Part shown: positions 1 through 11,006 of the stretch, piece after piece
How positions within the stretch are numbered: the first letter of the stretch is position 1
How the letters are laid out: each line of letters begins with the position of its first letter
Assembly: GCA_001600175.1 (NCBI GenBank)
Contig: BCJC01000002.1
Coordinates: 248,001-312,000 of the forward strand
DNA: 64,000 nt
From: Erythrobasidium yunnanense
Taxonomy: Eukaryota; Basidiomycota; Cystobasidiomycetes; Erythrobasidiales; Erythrobasidiaceae
Direction of reading: 5' to 3'
Made by a program: the position numbers and the translations under genes
The notes under the pieces: model-generated
The model's input: the letters and a program-made list of their open reading frames with translations, nothing else
Told to the model about the DNA's origin: nothing
Database searches by the model: none

Positions 1-447
1 TCTAATCGTCAGCAGATCAGCCGTCTTGCGCTCTTCATCGTCCAGCGACTCTGCATAGCGCCTGTGCAGCATGTTCATAGGTAGAGCCATCCTTCCTTGA
101 GCTGCAGGTTCCCCGAGCTGTCTCCGTGCAAAATCAGTGAGCTGGGCAGCTGAGTCCAGCTCAATCTTCATTTCGGTGTCTATAGCTGGTAGCGCTTCGA
201 AAGCTCTGCCGTAACAGCCGTCAGCTAAGACTTGCGCACGGAGAGCGCTGAGTTGCGCTGACTTGTAGAGATAGATGAATAGCCTGGCCAGGGCTTCCAG
301 CTGTGCGCAGCCTCGGAAGTCGCCGTGCCTTACTCTGAATGCACAAATCCTGAAGACTGCGTCTGAAGTCTTGTTCGTCGCCGTGCAAAGACTTTGCAGC
401 CCTTTGATCGGCTGGTGCGGCCGCTGTTGAGCAGGTTTTGCGGGCAT
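1..447 (-). CDS. Unknown protein, partial at left edge
   Basis: A minus-strand reading frame is open from an ATG at 447 to the first base of the window with no stop, so its C-terminal part lies outside. The 149 visible residues start MPAKPAQQRPHQP and are alanine- and leucine-rich, with helical-looking stretches and several cysteines in the first 80 residues. I do not recognise a family. The next gene, WBP1, is divergent and starts about 880 bases away. The frame could be one exon of a larger gene, or less likely a chance open frame; the length without a stop and the amino-acid make-up favour a real gene. Confidence 0.45.
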   Translation of the reverse strand, partial: MPAKPAQQRPHQPIKGLQSLCTATNKTSDAVFRICAFRVRHGDFRGCAQLEALARLFIYLYKSAQLSALRAQVLADGCYGRAFEALPAIDTEMKIELDSAAQLTDFARRQLGEPAAQGRMALPMNMLHRRYAESLDDEERKTADLLTIR

Positions 448-1324
448 TTGAGAGCGACGAGTCTCAAGCTGCTAAGTATCTGTGTTCTGTAAATTCCTTG
501 TAGTGCTCATCAGCTAATTGCAACGTGAGAGCTGAGGGAGGAGAGTGGGCCAGAGCCAGGAGGACATGGGCGTCTGACAGAAAGGGATGTGCAGAAAGGA
601 CTATCCTTGTAGAACTTCGTAGGGTCTACGAGGATGCTCATATGTTCGGTCGGTGTGTTAACAACAACAGCTTGAATGCACTTCTTGCGGAACGATATGC
701 AAATGGGTTGGATTGCGAAGTCGGATAGAGGGGTTCCTTCTACTTGTTCTTCGTTTGTCTATAGCTGAAAGGTTTCCGCGTAGGTGCGAACTCGCCGAGC
801 TAGAACAAACACCGAAAGATCAGAGAGAGCTTCGGCTTCAGCTAGGTTTTTTGCTGACCTTATGCCCGACCATTTCAGACGTGATATTGACAGGCGTGTA
901 TGTCTTTCCATTATGTATGAGCATACGAAGGCTGCCAGGTATTCCGAAGAGATCAGGATGGAACAGTATGCTTTTCTGTCAAGAGATCTCGCGCACCCTA
1001 CGAAGTTCGGAAGGACAGTTGTACTCCTGCTTGTTGTAGATATGGGCGGAGTACCGCCAGTTCCAGGTAAGGGTAAGCCTGCTTTCTGGGCTGCAGCTAG
1101 CTGAGGAAAAGACGTAAAGAACGGCCCTGAGGTAGCGTATAAGCTGGTGACATCGCACTAAGTGTGACACTCTGTATACCTTTCCACGCTGAACGCTTCA
1201 ATGCGACCAGAGAAGCTCGCATACTGTACAATCAGGAAGTCTTTAATCGCTTGAAGGTCAAGATGCTCTTTGCCTTTAAGACCATTTCAACACTTTCAAA
1301 ACCCATCGTAAAGGTCACAGCGCG
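448..1324. other. Intergenic region between divergent genes
   Basis: The short open frames here overlap on both strands and show no recognisable protein. It probably holds the promoters of the left-edge gene and WBP1. No RNA gene or repeat was seen. Confidence 0.5.
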
Positions 1325-2915
1325 ATGCGGATACCTTCGACGTCGACGCTGCTGGCTGCTGCTGCCTTTGCGGCTGGACCTTTGGCCGTTTCAGCGTCCA
1401 AGCTGCTCGTCGTGACCGACAGCAAAGAAGTCAAGACGGATGACTTTTCACAGTTCTGGAAGAGCTTACAAGGTGTCTAACAATCATCTGGATACAATCT
1501 GAACCGAAAACTGACTGGACTTACTGCGCAATCCAGCACGCGGCCATGAGCTGACCTTCAGAGACGCTCGCAATCCCTCACCTCCAGCTGTAGAGCTGCT
1601 TACGCGGCACGAAGCGAAACAATACGATGGTCTAGTGCTCTTTGCGCCAGGACTGAAAGGTCAGGACGCTGCCCCAGCTCTCCGTGCCTACATGCCCTCT
1701 GATGCCCAGTTCCCGTTCACAGCTCTCCCTGGGGACTTGTCACCGCAGTCCATCTTCTCTTTCATAACTACAGTCTCGCCAGAAGACGTCCCCGGCAACG
1801 TGCTTGTCGCTCTGTCACCAAACTTGGGCGAGGCATACCGCGACTTTGCACGAGAGTTCAGCATCGAGTTCGACGAGCGCGATACAACGCTATACGACCC
1901 TTCAAGCACTACTATCTCTGGTGATCAGTACACAGTTGACGTCCCGACGAGTCACACCTTTTCACCCTCGCAAGACCTCAATGGCCATTCCAACATCATC
2001 TCAGCTTCGACCAAAGGCTCAGTTCTGCCTATCAAGTACAGCGGAGTCGTACACCAGTCTATCGATATTCCTCTCCTCATGCCGCTTCTGCGAGCGCCGA
2101 GCACGGCTTTCCCCATAGAGGTCAAACCGTCAGGCGAGGTTACACCAGTCGAAGGCGGGCCTTTAGTCGCAGGAGAATCAGCGAAACTAGTCTCTGGCTT
2201 CCAAACGAGAGTCAACAGTCGAGTAGTATGGTCTGGCTCGCTCGACCTGTTTAGCGACAAACTGTGGACGGCAGAAAGCAGTAATGAAGCTTTCGTAGGG
2301 GATGTGACGAAGTGGTTATTTGGAGAGAAGGGAGTTTTGAAGGTCGTGCAGAGCAAACATTACCCTACGAAAGATCCGAGCCAAGGCATGAAAGAGCAGT
2401 ACAGAATCGGTGAAGAGATGGTAAGCGCTATTTCCGCTTCCAATAGAATAGGTCACTCAGCTGATATTCAATGCCTGCAGACCTACGAGATTGAGCTCTC
2501 AATCTACGAGAACGGTCGTTGGACAGCTCCTTCGCATCTCGATGATATACAGCTAGAAGTGACCATGCTCGACCCACATCTCCGCATCCCTCTTGTTCAA
2601 AGCAAAGCCGCGCACCACCGATCACCCACAAGCCGAACCTACGCCGCGAATATGAAGCTACCAGACCGCCATGGTGTCTTCACTTTATTGACGGATTACC
2701 GCCGACAGGGTCTATCGTGGATCGAAGATCGGAAACAGATATCGATCACACCGCTCAGACACGATGAATATCCGAGATTCATCAGAGGTGCATACCCGTA
2801 CTACGTCACGGCGGGAAGTATGCTCGCGGCATGGATCCTGTTCGTGAGCCTCTGGTTGAGCATCAAAGAAGATAAGAGCGACAAGAAGAAAGGAAAGGGA
2901 GTAAAACTACAATAG
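1325..2915 (+). CDS. WBP1: Oligosaccharyltransferase subunit Wbp1/OST48
   Basis: Non-catalytic subunit of the ER oligosaccharyltransferase, which transfers N-glycans to nascent proteins. Exons: 1325-1472, 1537-2420, 2481-2915, giving 488 residues. The N-terminus is a signal peptide (LLAAAAFAAGPLAVSA) followed by SKLLVVTDS. The first splice restores the family motif RGHELTF. Residues around YEIELSIYENG, and one transmembrane segment near the C-terminus (AGSMLAAWILFVSLWLS) with a short lysine-rich cytosolic tail, fit OST48. Intron 2 (2421-2480) is 60 bases with no in-frame stop, so it could be read through. The length is slightly above yeast Wbp1 (430) and human DDOST (456). Confidence 0.93.
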
Positions 2916-3007
2916 ACAGGTTGTGTAGACTAGATGCAGCAGGAAGCTTGCACAGATGCAAAACGGGCTTTCTGCCTCGAACCAGAGTCTGCTTTTGATA
3001 CCTAAAT

Positions 3008-4667
3008 CTACATGCTCAAGCCATGCATCTGACCCTCTTTGTTTTCACCGAAGTTTTCCCATTCTACATTATCTTCCTCCTTCACCGCCGCCTCATTATC
3101 AGGCGCGCCAATAGGCGGTTTACCCCTCTCCTCATCCTTGTCTTGAATCTCTCCAGGCATCACGACCTCATCGTCGTTCTCATCATCATCATCTTCGTCT
3201 TCTTCCTTTTTAGCGCTTCGCTTGCGAGGTGATTTACCATGCTTTGCTTTGAGGATAGCTTTGATCGGACATTTTGTGCTGTCGAGTTCACTCTCGGTGA
3301 TATTGCCATTTGCTGAGCATAAGCGACAGGATCGACCATGTCTCACGAAAAGAGCATGCAGCTATATCAAAACACAAGCAAGTTGTTAGTATAGAAGACC
3401 AAGAGGAGAGTAATGGCACGTACAGGATATTTGTTCTCTGCAGGGACGCGCACGTCGAGGTGCTGGAAAGCAGTCTCTCGATTCGCTTTGGCAGGTGTCC
3501 AGCCCAATGCTTTGGTGATGCGGAAGACGTGTCTGAACAGGTGAATAAAAGCTTTTCAGCAAAGACGCGATTGAGCCAGTCTAAACTAAGCTGGGTGAAC
3601 TTACGTATCCACAGCGAATGAATTTCGGCCCCTGCGATCAGCACAAGAAGTCAGTGATCATAAATATCCGTAACCAAATGAGGAATGACCACTCACAAGC
3701 AGAAGAGCAGCACACAGCTCGCTGTCTTGGGACCCACTCCATCGAAGCTGACCAATTCCTTCATTGCATCATAATCCTCCATATCATGGAGATAATCGAG
3801 ACTGATCTGTTTCACCTCACTTTCGTCCTTGATCTCTCCCTTCTCGATCTGTCGCGCTATGACTGCTGCGCATATCTTCTTTATCACTTTGGATTTAATA
3901 TTCGCAAGTCCGCCGTGTGCGATCGTCTCTGCTAGATCCTCGACAGACGCTTGATGGACGGCAAGATGGTTCGCACGACCGTACTTCTCGTCCATTGCGT
4001 TTTTCGCGGCGGTAGAGTCTAGAGACAGGCGTTCTCAGTACACTGCTCTTGTCGAATCGAGGTGAATGCCAGCTAACTTACTTTTGCTTGTGGTGTTCTG
4101 ACTCAGAATCGTCCTGATGAGCGCATCAAGCACGTCTGGCGTAGCTCCACACCCAGCAGCCGATCCAGCCTTATCGACCAGCTTCTCCGGTCTTTTCGGC
4201 AAGCCATGCACTCTCGCTAGCGCGTCTTGGACCTCCTGACACTGTTCGGGTGTAGGCGCATCAAAGTCTGGAAAGGGAGTCTGGAGATATGCTTCTAGCT
4301 GTTTGAGCTTTTTTGCGAGTGTCGACTTAGATGGAGTAGGAGTAGGCTTTGGTTTCTCTTCTTCTCCATCGGTAAGGTCTTCCAACTTGGCTCTCTTGCT
4401 GCTGTTGGTTGTGCTTCGCTTGCTTCCACCGCCTTTCGGCGTCACCGGCTCTTCTTTCACGATCGCGCTATCATACTCTGAATCGCTTTCTTCCTTCTTT
4501 ACTTTGCGATTTGATCTAGACTTTGCGGGAGTGGTGGCCTTCTTGCGCTTCTGAGGAGTCTTGCTCTCTGCAGTGACTACTGCAGGCTTGAAGTCGGCGT
4601 CATCTTCTTCTCCGCCAGATACAGCAGACAGAGGGGAGGAAGCAGCTCTTTTACGAGGAGAAGGCAT
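3008..4667 (-). CDS. Helix-hairpin-helix DNA glycosylase (EndoIII-like)
   Basis: Base-excision repair glycosylase of the HhH-GPD superfamily, probably nuclear. Exons: 4667-4082, 4018-3697, 3631-3605, 3532-3424, 3361-3008; 465 residues. A basic, disordered N-terminus (MPSPRKRAASS, many KR and KK pairs) precedes DALIRTILSQNTTSKN. The helix-hairpin-helix is SFDGVGPKTASCVLLF, whose Lys matches the catalytic lysine of bifunctional enzymes; the downstream aspartate is in FAVDTHVFR. After NKYPLHALFVRHG come CRLC and a later CPIK, so the usual four-cysteine iron-sulphur loop looks incomplete. The C-terminal tail is acidic. The third exon is only 27 bases. The ATG at 4667 was chosen because the upstream in-frame stretch has only a GTG before a stop. 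Confidence 0.85.
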
Positions 4668-5012
4668 AGAGAGGGTAAGGACAGCAGTGCGACGTAGAAG
4701 AGCAGACTTTGAGGAAACAAGGCGCGTCAAGAACACAGTGGCGCGGTGTCAAAGAATCGATGAAAGACGAAACATGCTTGAAGACATACATACACAGAAG
4801 AAGGACGAAGAAAGCTATGATCCGACCTAATGATTCAATCTCCCTACTAACCGCCGCCCATCTGAAGCGAGCACGCCGAATCCGTTTGGCTCTTTGTGGT
4901 TTGGCTCGCAGAACACAGCCTCCGACAGTCCGAAATTGACCAGCTGACTCAGTTCTCACTCTCCTGCTGCTCATCTTCCTTCTTCTAGCAACTTTCATCT
5001 GTCCTTCTCGAG
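4668..5012. promoter_or_regulatory. Divergent promoter region, 345 bases
   Basis: Lies between the divergently transcribed glycosylase and FMN-oxidase-like genes and so should hold both promoters. A pyrimidine-rich stretch (about 4955-5005) sits just before the plus-strand start. No specific factor site could be assigned. Confidence 0.4.
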
Positions 5013-5930
5013 ATGTCGCTAGCCCAGGAATGGAAGACGGCACTGAATGTATCGCTGAGCAAATGCCTAGACAAATCGCCTATCGATCCCGTATTCTACA
5101 CGCTATCCACCATCGACGATGTGACGGGTCAAAGCACCGTGCGAATGGTTCAGCATCGCGGCTTTGTAGGCGAGCCATCTGCAGGCGATAATCCAGCTAC
5201 AAATCCCGCAGACTATATGAACAGAGTTGGCGACTCTCTCGTCATCAGCACAGATATCAGGTCAGCTGCCGCTGTTCAGTCTGAGGGTATCTGCTAATGC
5301 GCGTGCATGTCTCAGGTCCACCAAAGTCCAGCATCTGCTTGCGAACCCGCATGTTTCGCTATGCTGGTGGCACGGAGTGACCGGCGAGCAGTATCGCATC
5401 ACTGGCAAAGCCTTCCTATCTCCAAGACTAGATCACGAGCTCTCGCAAGTCTTCCTAGAGAAACATGCGAAACGTCTATCACCTCCTGGCAGCGTCGACT
5501 TTGACTGGGAGAACGAGCGACAGCGTATCTTTAGCAAGCTTATACCTCCTATTAGGGCTGCTTTCGCTCGTCCAGCGCCTGGGTCAGCCATGGATGGCCC
5601 TGAAGAGATGGGCCAATATTCTCCTACTATCGCAATGACCGACGACGCCGCTACTGTCAATCAAGCCTATGAGAATTTTGCACTTCTGTAGGTCATTCCA
5701 GCATGCTTTAAGATGGCTGCGGACTGACTCTTCCGCTGGCAATTCAGGGTGCTTGAGCCGTACAAAGTAGATAGGCAGGAAGCTTACGCCAGGCCTAACA
5801 AGGTATGCCCTCTATGCTAGACTTGGTAGCTACAACAGGACTGACTAAATTCCCGCATCTTAAGCGTACTGTATACTCGAGATTCGTAACGCCAGCTAGC
5901 GAATGGAGTAAGGCCGAGGTATGGCCCTAA
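5013..5930 (+). CDS. FMN-binding pyridoxamine-phosphate-oxidase-like protein (Alr4036 family)
   Basis: Exons: 5013-5260, 5316-5687, 5748-5802, 5865-5930; 246 residues. It resembles the fungal Alr4036-type FMN-binding split-barrel family (yeast Ylr456w/Ypr172w relatives), distinct from the true Pdx3 vitamin B6 enzyme. Visible family features are an N-terminal WKTALNVSLSKC helix, DPVFYTLSTID, STVRMVQHRGF, then RSTKVQHLLANPHVSLCWWH, and the C-terminal EPYKVDR with RTVYSRF. The substrate is unknown for this family. The four exons join in phase and close at a stop right after EVWP, the usual family end. Cytosolic; no targeting signal seen. Confidence 0.85.
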
Positions 5931-6205
5931 CGAGCAGGAGTACGCTCTAGAGAGATATTTCGCCTTCGCTTGCTCTGAAGTTAGGCTCGGTGCAATCGGG
6001 AACCTTGTATTTTCGCTGCGTTGATCCGGCATAAGGTATAATACGAATGCAAATTTCAACAGAATGAGAAAGTCTTTCTAAGGCTAAGCTGAAGTATCGA
6101 ATGTTGGCAAGAAAAGGAAAAGAAGAGGCGATTCGCAGTTATACCAAGAAAGGGGTAAATGAAGCAAGCGTTCTCGAATGGTCGTGATGACAGTGAAGAA
6201 AAGGC

Positions 6206-7706
6206 CTAGGCTTTGAAGATATACCCCTCTTCGGTAGCTGGCTGGAGGGAGAAGAGCTGAGCGAGTCTGCGGTCTGCCAACGGGAGAGCCATCAGCTCCA
6301 GGTCGCCCATTCCAACGACACGACTTACAATCCTCATCATCCGCAACGGGCGTGAAGTTTCTCAATGCATAAGCCGACCCTTCAGCCTGTTCGTTCTTCC
6401 TCTTTGTACGCTGTTCATTCTCCAATTTGCTCTTAGCGGCGCCTGCTTTCTCGAAGTCGCCAGATCGAATACCATCCGCAACATCTTTCCATACTCGTCT
6501 AGATTCCATATCACCTTGCTCAGAGACGGGCTTGACTTGTACTTCTCGCTTATCGGACGTGGCGTCCGTAAATACTTTATCGTTGTTTGAGGAGAGAGTG
6601 GACTTCGTGAACTTTGCAACATCCGTCCAGGTACCCTCGATTATATGGGCGGGAGAAGCGGCGGGGTGCGAGGATACATTCGCAACGTAGCGATGGGCAG
6701 CGCCGCTGAGATAGCCCTTGCCCTTGTATGTGATGGCGGCGTGCCAGCCTGACGAAGACTGGATGAATGACTGCTCGATGAGCTCGATGCTGCGGATAAT
6801 CTGTATCAGCGAATCGATACGTGTGTCTACGGAATGATCGGACATACTATGGGCTTCCAAACCAGAGACCGTCGATTCTCAATTTAGGTAGAGTGATGAG
6901 GTATGACTCCTCCTGTCCACCAGCTATTCCAACTTTGATAATCGCATGTCCAACTTGTTTGACAAGTATGCTCTTTCCGCTAAAGCTTGTCTTTTGCGCG
7001 AAATGTCCATTCAGCTTGACTTGCTTACTATCGTTGTGTAGCTGGAAAGCAGTGATAGGAGGATGATGAGAAACTTGTTCGGCTGTCAATTCTAGTCGTC
7101 CAGAGCTAGGGGAGTCGAAATGACCATAGAATTGCTCGCCTAGAATCGGATTCAGAGGCTTCTTCTCGCTGCCTGTCGTGGTCTCTCGTCGTGTGTAGGA
7201 GCCCTGTTACATAGCGTTTGGAATCAGTGAATCGCGCTTCAATGGTCGCGCAGTTGCTGAGCACACACCTTGAGCGTCATGATGAACCACTTCAACACGC
7301 GGAGCATACGTTCTTCAGGCGTAGTACCATCTGCAATAGCAGCTAGCTCATCGCAAGGCTCTCCCCAATCTGTTTTTTGTCATTCAAACACCCCTTTCAA
7401 CGTCAGCGTACGTTTCTGGAGTTCTCGTGAATACGGAAGCGCACAAGCTGAGAACTCGACCAGCGATACGGGAGATAGGATGAATGAAGGTGCTGTCATT
7501 TGCGACATCTACATCGGAGCAGTCAGGTTCAGCTTGGATCGTCTATCGCTCGCGCTCAACTCACATCGCCCGTGAAGGTCGCCAGGCTGATAATACCAAG
7601 GAATGCACGTCAATATATCGTATGGACACGGTATCTAAAGGCATGCTCGCCTTTTGAGGAAGCTTGTCCAACTCCCCTTCTGCGGACGTGGAAATACAGC
7701 GCTCAT
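6206..7706 (-). CDS. KES1: Oxysterol-binding protein, Kes1/Osh4 type
   Basis: Soluble lipid carrier exchanging sterol and PI4P between membranes. Exons: 7706-7651, 7586-7565, 7508-7412, 7369-7269, 7203-6848, 6789-6329, 6273-6206; 386 residues, the short single-domain form. Seen motifs: SWTSFLKSLATFTGD at the N-terminal lid, APSFILSPVSLVEF, the OSBP signature KPLNPILGEQFYG, and EQVSHHPP with its paired histidines for PI4P. The end reads EEGYIFKA. Exon 2 is only 22 bases, and the first intron appears to use a GC donor. The ATG at 7706 (MSAVFPRPQKG) was chosen because it is in frame; a further ATG upstream (MAEEAGAV) could also be used with another GC-AG splice. Confidence 0.9.
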
Positions 7707-9173
7707 GTCAGCGCTAGCCGTCCGTCATCTCGATATTCCTACTCGCCTGCGATGCGGGTACTGCTCCTGCTTCTTCTGCCATGTTTGCTGATATGATGTG
7801 ATGCGGTGTTGTGCGAACCTGAGGGACAGGACACGTCTCGAGCTCGAGAGCACTTCGTCAACAACAACTCCGGCTATATTCCAAATATGACTGGTCAGAA
7901 AGCCATAACAACAATGACTGTACTGCACGGCTGTATGCTATCTTTCAATTCCCTTATTCTGACTCCCTGCTCGTCATCTCTCCCAAACTTTCGAAATATT
8001 GAAGCAGCCTCTGGCTCTCCGCATCTGCTACACTTGACTGTCATTGATGCTTCAAACGTCTCTCTCTCTCCTCGATTCACGCAGCATTACCATAAGCTCC
8101 CGGACTGATAAGGAGCCGCATCGCCTGTACAGACGTACTTTGCAACAGCATTCGTACAGAGCCTTTCATGAGGAACACGTTAGGAAGAGAAGCAACTCAA
8201 GCAAGGCGACATTCTCAGGGCTGTCCGAAGCGTCTTGAGATCGCGCAAGACCCGATCGATCCCAACTAGACGTCTACCTGGCTGACGCAAATCCGACGTG
8301 GGGATCAGGAGACTCGTTATGTGAGCATTAATCGAGCAAGTGCTTCAGAGCCTATCTTTCCGAAGGTCAGCTGCGCGTATACGCCTGTCCATCGCGCCCT
8401 TCTGACCCTGTTGCTATCCAAGCTGATGCCCTGGACTGCCGAAACTTGGCTCAGATGCTCAGAAAGTGTCTACGATAGACTACTAAGCCGCAGAGGGTTC
8501 TTTGACTTTGACAAAGGCTTGAAAATCCAGCTCGACAGGCCCGACCCTAGGACCCGTTCTTTTGCTCGGATAGACCTGAAGCTTGGTCTGATGTATGTAT
8601 ACAAGTGTATGAGTATAATAAGCTTATCGTTGGTGTACTTCACCACTGCCCGAATTGCTCTTCATTTTGCCACTGTGCCCATTCCTCCCAGCAGGCGGGC
8701 GCTCTCCCCTTCCTGCTCTCTCCCCCAGCCAGCCAGCAAGCGACAGCGTACTCAGCGTACTCGAGCAAGGTAAGGATAGGGGTTAGCGCATGAAACATCA
8801 ATCTTCCAGCAACAAACACGCCAGCTTCCATGCACAGCATACGTAGCAAATGGCGTGGTGCTGCTCGCTCGTTCTCTCCACCTTTTCTCCCGTCGTTTTG
8901 TCGCTTGTTTACAAGGGCAGAAAGACGCGTGAGGGAGGTGTATTGAACGAGCTTCTTCCCTTACCTCTGCATGTCCTATCGTGCTATCCTTGTCGTTGTC
9001 CTGCTGTGATTTCTCGCTGTTGTTGTTGCTTGCTGACTTTGTTGTTCTCGATTCCCTCCATGCCTCAATTCCACTTCAACACTTACAATCTCCCCTGCCT
9101 CTTCTCCCTCTCCCTTCTCTTCTCTTCAGAACAACACAACTTCAACACCTTTACACTCTACACTCAAGCAACA
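7707..9173. other. Intergenic region, 1.47 kb, with pyrimidine-rich NHP6 leader
   Basis: No convincing gene. Open frames here are short, overlapping and without recognisable domains. The last part (about 9070-9130) is strongly pyrimidine-rich, followed by an A/C-rich stretch up to the NHP6 ATG, which looks like a promoter and 5' leader of a highly expressed gene. Confidence 0.45.
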
Positions 9174-9837
9174 ATGGCGAAGGAGAAGTCTGACAAGGCC
9201 GCCAAGAAGGTAAATATAACAATCATGCATGATCAGAGGACTGTTTACTGATTTGCAAATGATCAATCAACAGCCGAGAGCCGCAAAGGGTGAGCAGCAA
9301 CAACGTCAGCATTCCATTGTGATTGTCGTTGCTGACGCGTCGTCCTACCTCGTCAACCTCTTCCAGGCAGCAAGAAGGACAAGGACGTGAGTATACCATG
9401 AATGCATATAGAAGACGAACACACACTAATGATTACATCCTTTCAACAGCCCAACGCACCAAAGAAGAACCAGTCTGCATACATGATCTTCTGCGCCGAG
9501 AACCGAGTGCGTCGATACATATCCACTCATCATATGAATCAAATATACTTATTATGATGTATAACCCAGCCCATCGTCAAGGAAGAGAACCCAGAAGCCG
9601 GATTCGGGGATATGGGCAAGCTCCTAGGAGCAAAGTGGAAGGAGCTCGACGCCTCTGGCAAGAAGGTGCGTTCCCTCACTCTCTGTTTTTCTAGTAGATG
9701 TCTGTTACTAATGAGACGATGTATTCTGCCAGCCCTACGAGGACAAAGCTGCCGCAGACAAGGAGCGATACGCAAAGGACATGGAGGGATACGTACCACC
9801 CGCCGGCGCCGCAGCCGCAGATGACGATGAAGAGTAA
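9174..9837 (+). CDS. NHP6: HMG-box chromatin protein Nhp6
   Basis: Small single-HMG-box protein that bends DNA and assists chromatin complexes such as FACT. Exons: 9174-9209, 9274-9289, 9367-9386, 9450-9506, 9570-9665, 9733-9837; 109 residues. A basic N-terminal arm ([12 protein letters not shown]) precedes the box, which starts [20 protein letters not shown] and contains [16 protein letters not shown] and [14 protein letters not shown]. The tail is acidic (DDDEE). Six exons for 109 residues is remarkable: exons 2 and 3 are 16 and 20 bases. All exons join in phase and reproduce the family end to end. Confidence 0.96.
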
Positions 9838-11006
9838 ACGCCTTCCTACGCTCTTCAAACAACACAACCATCTTCCACCTCTACCTTTTCTATTCGCCTT
9901 CGCCTACCGGAAAGGCATAATACCTTAACTCACGACAAAGATCCCAAGAACCCTCACGACCCCTTCTCACGTCACAACCTACCTCTTTTCGTCTTTCTAC
10001 CTTTTTAATCTCTGGGTATCACTCCCCATTTCCTTCGCGTTCTGCGTTTCTTCTTCCGAGTATCATATGTTGTCCTTCTTTTCCCTTCCTCCCTTCCCTT
10101 CTATCTGGTCTACATACGCTGCTTCCCTTTTACAAGCTAGAGCTACACCTTTCCCGCTACACTTAGCTTCGGATCATGCTTTACCTACCTGACGAAAAAG
10201 AGATACCACATGAGCTTCCTTTAGTCATACTATTCAGCGAGAGGACTTGTTGTTGGAAATGTGCTGCGTCAGTAGACTGGTGAAAGATTCATAGGGAACA
10301 AATTGTTCAAGCCTACCTATTTCCCTTCCATACGCTGACGATCGTTAGCTTCGCCTTTCGCCGCGCGTATGCTGCAAAGCTCTGCTCGAATATCAGTTCA
10401 GACTAATCCTAGCTGTTCTAAGTCGAGCAGGTCGGCTCAACATTGCGGCGGATGTCAGTATGAGCGTTTAGAGCGGCGATGTTTCTACTCATGAAGCCAT
10501 GCGTCAATCCCTCGCAAGTGCGATTATGATACCGGATTCAGCATAGTTTTTTACTGTTCTTTGTTTTTGCAGAAAGCACAATCTACGTTTTGACGACGAG
10601 GAGAAAAAAAGGATGAGTGAAGATAGAAAGAGATTCGAGAACAAGGAAAGGGTTATAGAGAGAGGTAAGAAGGAAGAAGACAGTGACCTTCAATAAGAGT
10701 CGACTACTTGTGATCATCGAAGAAGAAGAAAAAGAAGGAAGATCGGTAGAAAGGCATAGAAAAAGATAGTTGGTAGCTGTTGTCTTGCTTATTTGCGGTG
10801 CTCTTGCTGTTTGCTGACTTAATGACAGAATGCTCTTGCTTGCCAGCGAGAAGAAATAGATAGATAGCAATTTTGGCGCTTTCTCCCGGCCATTTTGTGG
10901 ATTTTGGTATGTGTAGTTCTGCTTGGTCTTTCATGGTTGACCGCTTTTGCTTGCTTCGTTTTGCGGAGCCTACGCTTGCTTCAGTATCAAAATCGTAGGT
11001 TGCCGT
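9838..11006. other. Intergenic region between convergent genes, 1.17 kb
   Basis: Lies between the 3' ends of NHP6 and the CBM48-SET gene. The NHP6-proximal part is pyrimidine-rich; 10600-10750 is rich in GA and AAGAAG. Long minus-strand frames at 10583-10934 are low-complexity and not credible as protein. No RNA gene seen. Confidence 0.4.

Noticed and set aside
4667-4736. A possible mitochondrial leader on the DNA glycosylase (frame extends upstream of the ATG)
   Set aside because: The extension begins with GTG, not ATG, and an in-frame stop lies just before it.
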